Assembly (NCBI GenBank): GCA_002713825.1
Contig: PAUU01000046.1
Span: 1 to 12,647, forward strand
From: Acidiferrobacteraceae bacterium
Lineage (GTDB): Bacteria > Pseudomonadota > Gammaproteobacteria > Arenicellales > UBA868
Length of the DNA: 12,647 bases
Reading direction: 5' to 3'
Below the pieces are notes generated by a model that searched no databases, had not been told where the DNA came from, and worked only from the letters and a program-made list of their open reading frames with translations. Every line of letters begins with the position of its first letter. Position 1 is the first letter of the stretch. The position numbers and the translations under genes were made by a program. Shown one piece after another: positions 9,911 to 12,647 of this stretch.

Positions 9911-9986
9911 TGGCAGGCCAGGAGGGAATCGAACCCCCAACCTGCGGTTTTGGAGACCGCCGCTCTGCCAATTGAGCTACTGGCCT
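9911..9986 (-). tRNA. tRNA-Trp (anticodon CCA)
   Basis: A 76-nt cloverleaf folds cleanly on the minus strand. The 7-bp acceptor stem AGGCCAG/CTGGCCT is followed by discriminator G73 and an encoded CCA end (9913-9911). The D arm is GCTC/GAGC, the anticodon stem is GCGGT/ACCGC around the 7-nt loop CTCCAAA with anticodon CCA, and the T arm carries TTCGATT. G73 and the CCA anticodon are the main tryptophanyl-tRNA synthetase identity elements. The D-stem base at position 24 is the normal G, so this is not the Hirsh-type UGA suppressor, and with CCA it cannot read UAG. It lies between tuf and secE and is probably cotranscribed and processed out. Confidence 0.98.
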
Positions 9987-10131
9987 GAATCGTCCTCAGC
10001 GGTTGATGACCGCTGTGCCCTCTTATTGATAACGCTGTCTTCTTTCAGTCAGTCCTGTCCAGCTAAGGTCTGAAACCACTTATTTCGGTCTCAACCGACC
10101 AGGTTCTTTTGTTTATTGTTTCTCAGCCTAA
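9987..10131 (-). other. tuf to tRNA-Trp spacer with a 7-bp hairpin next to the tRNA
   Basis: This 145-bp spacer has no reading frame of note. A perfect 7-bp stem, CAGCGGT/ACCGCTG with a 5-nt loop, lies at 9997-10015, ten bases before the 5' end of the tRNA. A second, weaker 5-bp stem (TCGGT/ACCGA, loop of 4) lies at about 10083-10096, nearer to tuf. Neither is followed by a U tract, so I see no clear intrinsic terminator after tuf. Cotranscription of tuf with the tRNA and secE is plausible, with the hairpin perhaps helping 5' processing. A separate promoter here is possible, but I see no convincing pair of boxes. Confidence 0.45.
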
Positions 10132-11322
10132 TCAGGCAATGATCTTGGAGACCACCCCGGCACCCACGGTACGACCGCCTTCACGAATAGCGAAGCGCAA
10201 GCCTTCTTCCATGGCGATGGGGTTGATCAGTTCGGCTTTCAGTTTCACGTTGTCACCGGGCATCACCATTTCCACACCATCAGGCAGCTGGCACTGGCCA
10301 GTCACATCGGTGGTCCGGAAGTAGAACTGCGGGCGGTAACCCTGGAAGAACGGGGTATGACGACCACCCTCTTCTTTTGACAGGATGTAGACCTCAGCTT
10401 CGAACTGGGTGTGTGGGTTGATGCTGCCCGGATGCGCCAGTACCTGACCACGCTCAACTTCCTCACGCTTGGTGCCGCGCAGCAGCACGCCGACGTTGTC
10501 GCCGGCCTGACCTTCGTCGAGGAGTTTACGGAACATCTCAACACCGGTACAGGTGGTCTTCTCGGTATCCTTGATGCCGACGATTTCGATTTCCTCGCCT
10601 ACCTTGATCACACCACGCTCGATACGACCGGTGACCACGGTTCCGCGCCCGGAGATGGAGAACACATCTTCGATGGGCATCAGGAAACTGCCGTCTACAG
10701 CACGCTCGGGCTGAGGAATGTAGGAATCCAGGGCTTCGGCCAACTGGATGATGGCGCCGGCGCCGATATCGGAATCATCCCCTTCCAGCGCCTTCAGGGC
10801 GCTGCCGGTCACGATCGGGGTGTCATCGCCGGGGAATTCATAGCTTGAGAGCAGATCACGGACTTCCATCTCAACGAGTTCCAGCAACTCTTCGTCGTCG
10901 ACCATGTCCGCCTTGTTCAAGAAGACCACGATGTAGGGCACACCGACCTGACGGGCCAGCAGGATGTGCTCACGGGTCTGGGGCATCGGGCCGTCTGCGG
11001 CAGACACCACCAGGATTGCCCCGTCCATCTGGGCGGCACCGGTGATCATGTTTTTGACGTAGTCCGCGTGTCCCGGGCAGTCCACGTGGGCATAGTGCCG
11101 CTGCTCGGTCTCGTACTCCACGTGGGCGGTGGCAATCGTGATGCCACGCTCACGCTCTTCCGGAGCGTTGTCGATCTCGTCGAAGGCCTTCATATCTCCA
11201 CCGAACTTGGTGGACAACACCCGGGTCAGGGCGGCCGTCAGGGTGGTCTTGCCATGGTCAACGTGACCGATGGTGCCAACGTTCACATGCGGCTTACTGC
11301 GCTCGAATTTCTCTTTCGACAC
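10132..11322 (-). CDS. tuf: Elongation factor Tu
   Basis: EF-Tu is the GTPase that delivers aminoacyl-tRNA to the ribosomal A site. It is 396 residues, close to the E. coli length. The GTPase motifs are all present: G1 GHVDHGKT at 19-26, the switch I RGIT at 59-62, G3 DCPGH at 81-85 with catalytic H85, G4 NKAD at 136-139 and G5 SALK at 174-177. Domains II and III follow and end in [14 protein letters not shown]. Translation starts at GTG (11322), as E. coli tuf genes do, with GAGGAA upstream; the stop is TGA. It lies 26 bp after fusA as in the str operon, but it is followed by tRNA-Trp and secE, the usual context of the other tuf copy. Confidence 0.98.
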   Translation of the reverse strand: MSKEKFERSKPHVNVGTIGHVDHGKTTLTAALTRVLSTKFGGDMKAFDEIDNAPEERERGITIATAHVEYETEQRHYAHVDCPGHADYVKNMITGAAQMDGAILVVSAADGPMPQTREHILLARQVGVPYIVVFLNKADMVDDEELLELVEMEVRDLLSSYEFPGDDTPIVTGSALKALEGDDSDIGAGAIIQLAEALDSYIPQPERAVDGSFLMPIEDVFSISGRGTVVTGRIERGVIKVGEEIEIVGIKDTEKTTCTGVEMFRKLLDEGQAGDNVGVLLRGTKREEVERGQVLAHPGSINPHTQFEAEVYILSKEEGGRHTPFFQGYRPQFYFRTTDVTGQCQLPDGVEMVMPGDNVKLKAELINPIAMEEGLRFAIREGGRTVGAGVVSKIIA

Positions 11323-11348
11323 TTTCTGATTTCCTCAACAGTGCGTGG

Positions 11349-12647
11349 TTAACTGGCTTTCTTCATCATCACTTCCGTGACGCTTGAAGGTGCGGGTAGA
11401 TATTGACTGAACTCCATCGAATAGGTTGCCCGACCCTGCGATGCCGATCGCAGTGAGGTCGCGTAACCAAACATTTCGGAAAGGGGTACCTCTGCGCGGA
11501 CAATCTTCCCGGCTGGGACGTCTTCCATCTCAGAGATCATTCCTCGTCGAGAATTTAGGTCGCCCGTGACACCGCCCATATATTCCTCCGGCGTCACCAC
11601 CTCGACCCGCATAATCGGCTCGAGGAGGACCGGCTTTGCCTTGGCGCTCGCCTGGCGAAATGCCTGGATAGCGGCCGCGCGGAACGCGTGCTCGGAAGAA
11701 TCAACCTCGTGATACGAACCGTCATATAACGTCACTTTCAGGTCGATCACGGGATAGCCGGCGACGATGCCTGACTCCATGGCTTCCACGACGCCCTTCT
11801 CGACGGCGGGGATGTATTCGCGGGGGACCACGCCGCCTTTGATTTTATCTACGAACTCGAATCCTTCCCCTCGCTCTTGAGGTTCGATGCGGAGATAGAC
11901 ATGACCATACTGACCACGACCACCGGTCTGCTTAGAATATTTGTGCTCTTGCTCAACGGTCCCGTTGAGTGTCTCGCGGTAGGCGACCTGGGGCTTGCCA
12001 ACATTGGCATCGACGCTGAATTCGCGTTTTAATCGATCGATGATGATCTCGAGGTGGAGCTCACCCATGCCGGAGATAATGGTCTGCCCAGACTCTTCAT
12101 CAGTGCGAACTCGGAATGAGGGGTCTTCCTGCGCTAACTTGCCTAGCGCGACACCCAACTTTTCCTGGTCGCTCTTGGTCTTGGGTTCGACCGCCTGAGA
12201 GATCACCGGCTCAGGGAACTCCATTCTTTCGAGCGTAATCACCTGATTCGGATCACAAAGCGTGTCGCCAGTAGTGATAGCCTTCAAACCTACTGCGGCT
12301 GCTATGTCACCCGCACGGACTTCTTTGAGCTCCTCTCGGGTGTTCGCATGCATTTGTAGAATGCGACCGATCCGCTCTTTCTTGCCCTTTACCGGGTTAT
12401 AGATACTGTCGCCCGAATTTACGACACCCGAATACACACGGAAAAATACTAGCTGCCCAACGAACGGGTCGGTCATGATTTTGAAGCCCAGCGCAGCGAA
12501 CGGGGCATCATCGGTGGCGGGTCGCTCTTCCTCAGTTTCGTCATCTTCCAGCACACCACTGATCGCGGGCACTTCAGTCGGATTCGGCATGAAATCGATA
12601 ACCGCATCCAGCATCGCTTGCACACCTTTATTCTTGAAAGCGGAGCC
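11349..12647 (-). CDS. fusA: Elongation factor G, C-terminal part (5' end outside window)
   Basis: EF-G is the GTPase that drives mRNA-tRNA translocation and, with RRF, ribosome recycling. The window holds 432 residues, and alignment to the 704-residue E. coli protein suggests about 270 N-terminal residues, including the GTPase P-loop, are off the edge. The visible part begins [15 protein letters not shown] at the end of the G domain. Domain II contains [15 protein letters not shown], and domain III contains [20 protein letters not shown] and [18 protein letters not shown]. Domain IV contains GRGQYGHV and the tip loop [13 protein letters not shown], and domain V contains [10 protein letters not shown]. 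The many exact matches to canonical EF-G favour the main factor over a divergent paralogue such as EF-G2. The stop is TAA, 26 bp before tuf. Confidence 0.97.
   Translation of the reverse strand, partial: GSAFKNKGVQAMLDAVIDFMPNPTEVPAISGVLEDDETEEERPATDDAPFAALGFKIMTDPFVGQLVFFRVYSGVVNSGDSIYNPVKGKKERIGRILQMHANTREELKEVRAGDIAAAVGLKAITTGDTLCDPNQVITLERMEFPEPVISQAVEPKTKSDQEKLGVALGKLAQEDPSFRVRTDEESGQTIISGMGELHLEIIIDRLKREFSVDANVGKPQVAYRETLNGTVEQEHKYSKQTGGRGQYGHVYLRIEPQERGEGFEFVDKIKGGVVPREYIPAVEKGVVEAMESGIVAGYPVIDLKVTLYDGSYHEVDSSEHAFRAAAIQAFRQASAKAKPVLLEPIMRVEVVTPEEYMGGVTGDLNSRRGMISEMEDVPAGKIVRAEVPLSEMFGYATSLRSASQGRATYSMEFSQYLPAPSSVTEVMMKKAS

Noticed and set aside
9478..9975. A 165-codon plus-strand frame spanning secE and the tRNA
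   Set aside because: It runs antisense through a clear tRNA-Trp and secE, so it cannot be a real gene in the usual sense.
9911..9986. tRNA-Trp as the suppressor of the rplK amber codon
   Set aside because: The anticodon is CCA, not CUA, and the D-stem G24 is normal, so this tRNA should read only UGG.

Overview
The window carries one co-oriented block of translation and transcription genes, all on the minus strand. Read in the direction of transcription (high to low coordinates) the order is: 3' part of fusA (EF-G), tuf (EF-Tu), tRNA-Trp(CCA), secE, nusG, rplK (L11), rplA (L1), rplJ (L10), rplL (L7/L12), rpoB, and the 5' part of rpoC. Every plus-strand open frame I looked at lies opposite one of these genes and none looks real. 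I see no mobile element, CRISPR array, toxin or defence gene. This is core housekeeping DNA, and I do not think it hides a new multi-gene system.

The proteins look gammaproteobacterial: RpoB and RpoC follow the E. coli pattern through the rifampicin region, the NADFDGD loop and the zinc ribbon, and a tRNA-Trp sits between tuf and secE as in pseudomonads and many beta- and gammaproteobacteria. The N-terminal 70 or so residues of RpoB depart from the enteric and pseudomonad type, which suggests an uncultured or early-branching gammaproteobacterium. I cannot name a genus.

Layout: 12647-11349 fusA, 26 bp gap, 11322-10132 tuf, a 145-bp spacer with a 7-bp hairpin, 9986-9911 tRNA-Trp with an encoded CCA end, 9864-9514 secE, 9438-8836 nusG, a 186-bp leader, 8649-8218 rplK, 8218-7523 rplA (one-base TGATG overlap with rplK), a 287-bp L10 leader, 7235-6702 rplJ, 6649-6269 rplL, a 179-bp spacer with two strong hairpins (likely attenuator or processing site), 6089-2007 rpoB, 67 bp, and 1939 to the window edge rpoC.

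The main anomaly is in rplK. Codon 120 is an in-frame TAG (8292-8290), while the remaining 23 codons are intact, still match the conserved L11 C-terminus and end at the expected TGA overlapping rplA. This is a single nonsense codon in a core ribosomal protein: a sequence error, a real truncation, or readthrough. The local tRNA-Trp has an ordinary CCA anticodon and cannot explain suppression. UAG also ends secE, and secE and nusG share one frame separated only by two UAG codons, which argues against general UAG reassignment. The second anomaly is the fusA-tuf-tRNA-Trp-secE junction. It is what recombination, or assembly collapse, between two tuf copies flanking this cluster would produce, though it may simply be a single-tuf arrangement.

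Together the genes supply the RNA polymerase beta and beta' subunits, the elongation factor NusG, the L11/L1 and L10/L12 stalk proteins, the elongation factors Tu and G that act at that stalk, and the SecE translocon subunit. They are probably transcribed as a few overlapping units, with L1 and L10 acting as translational autoregulators.
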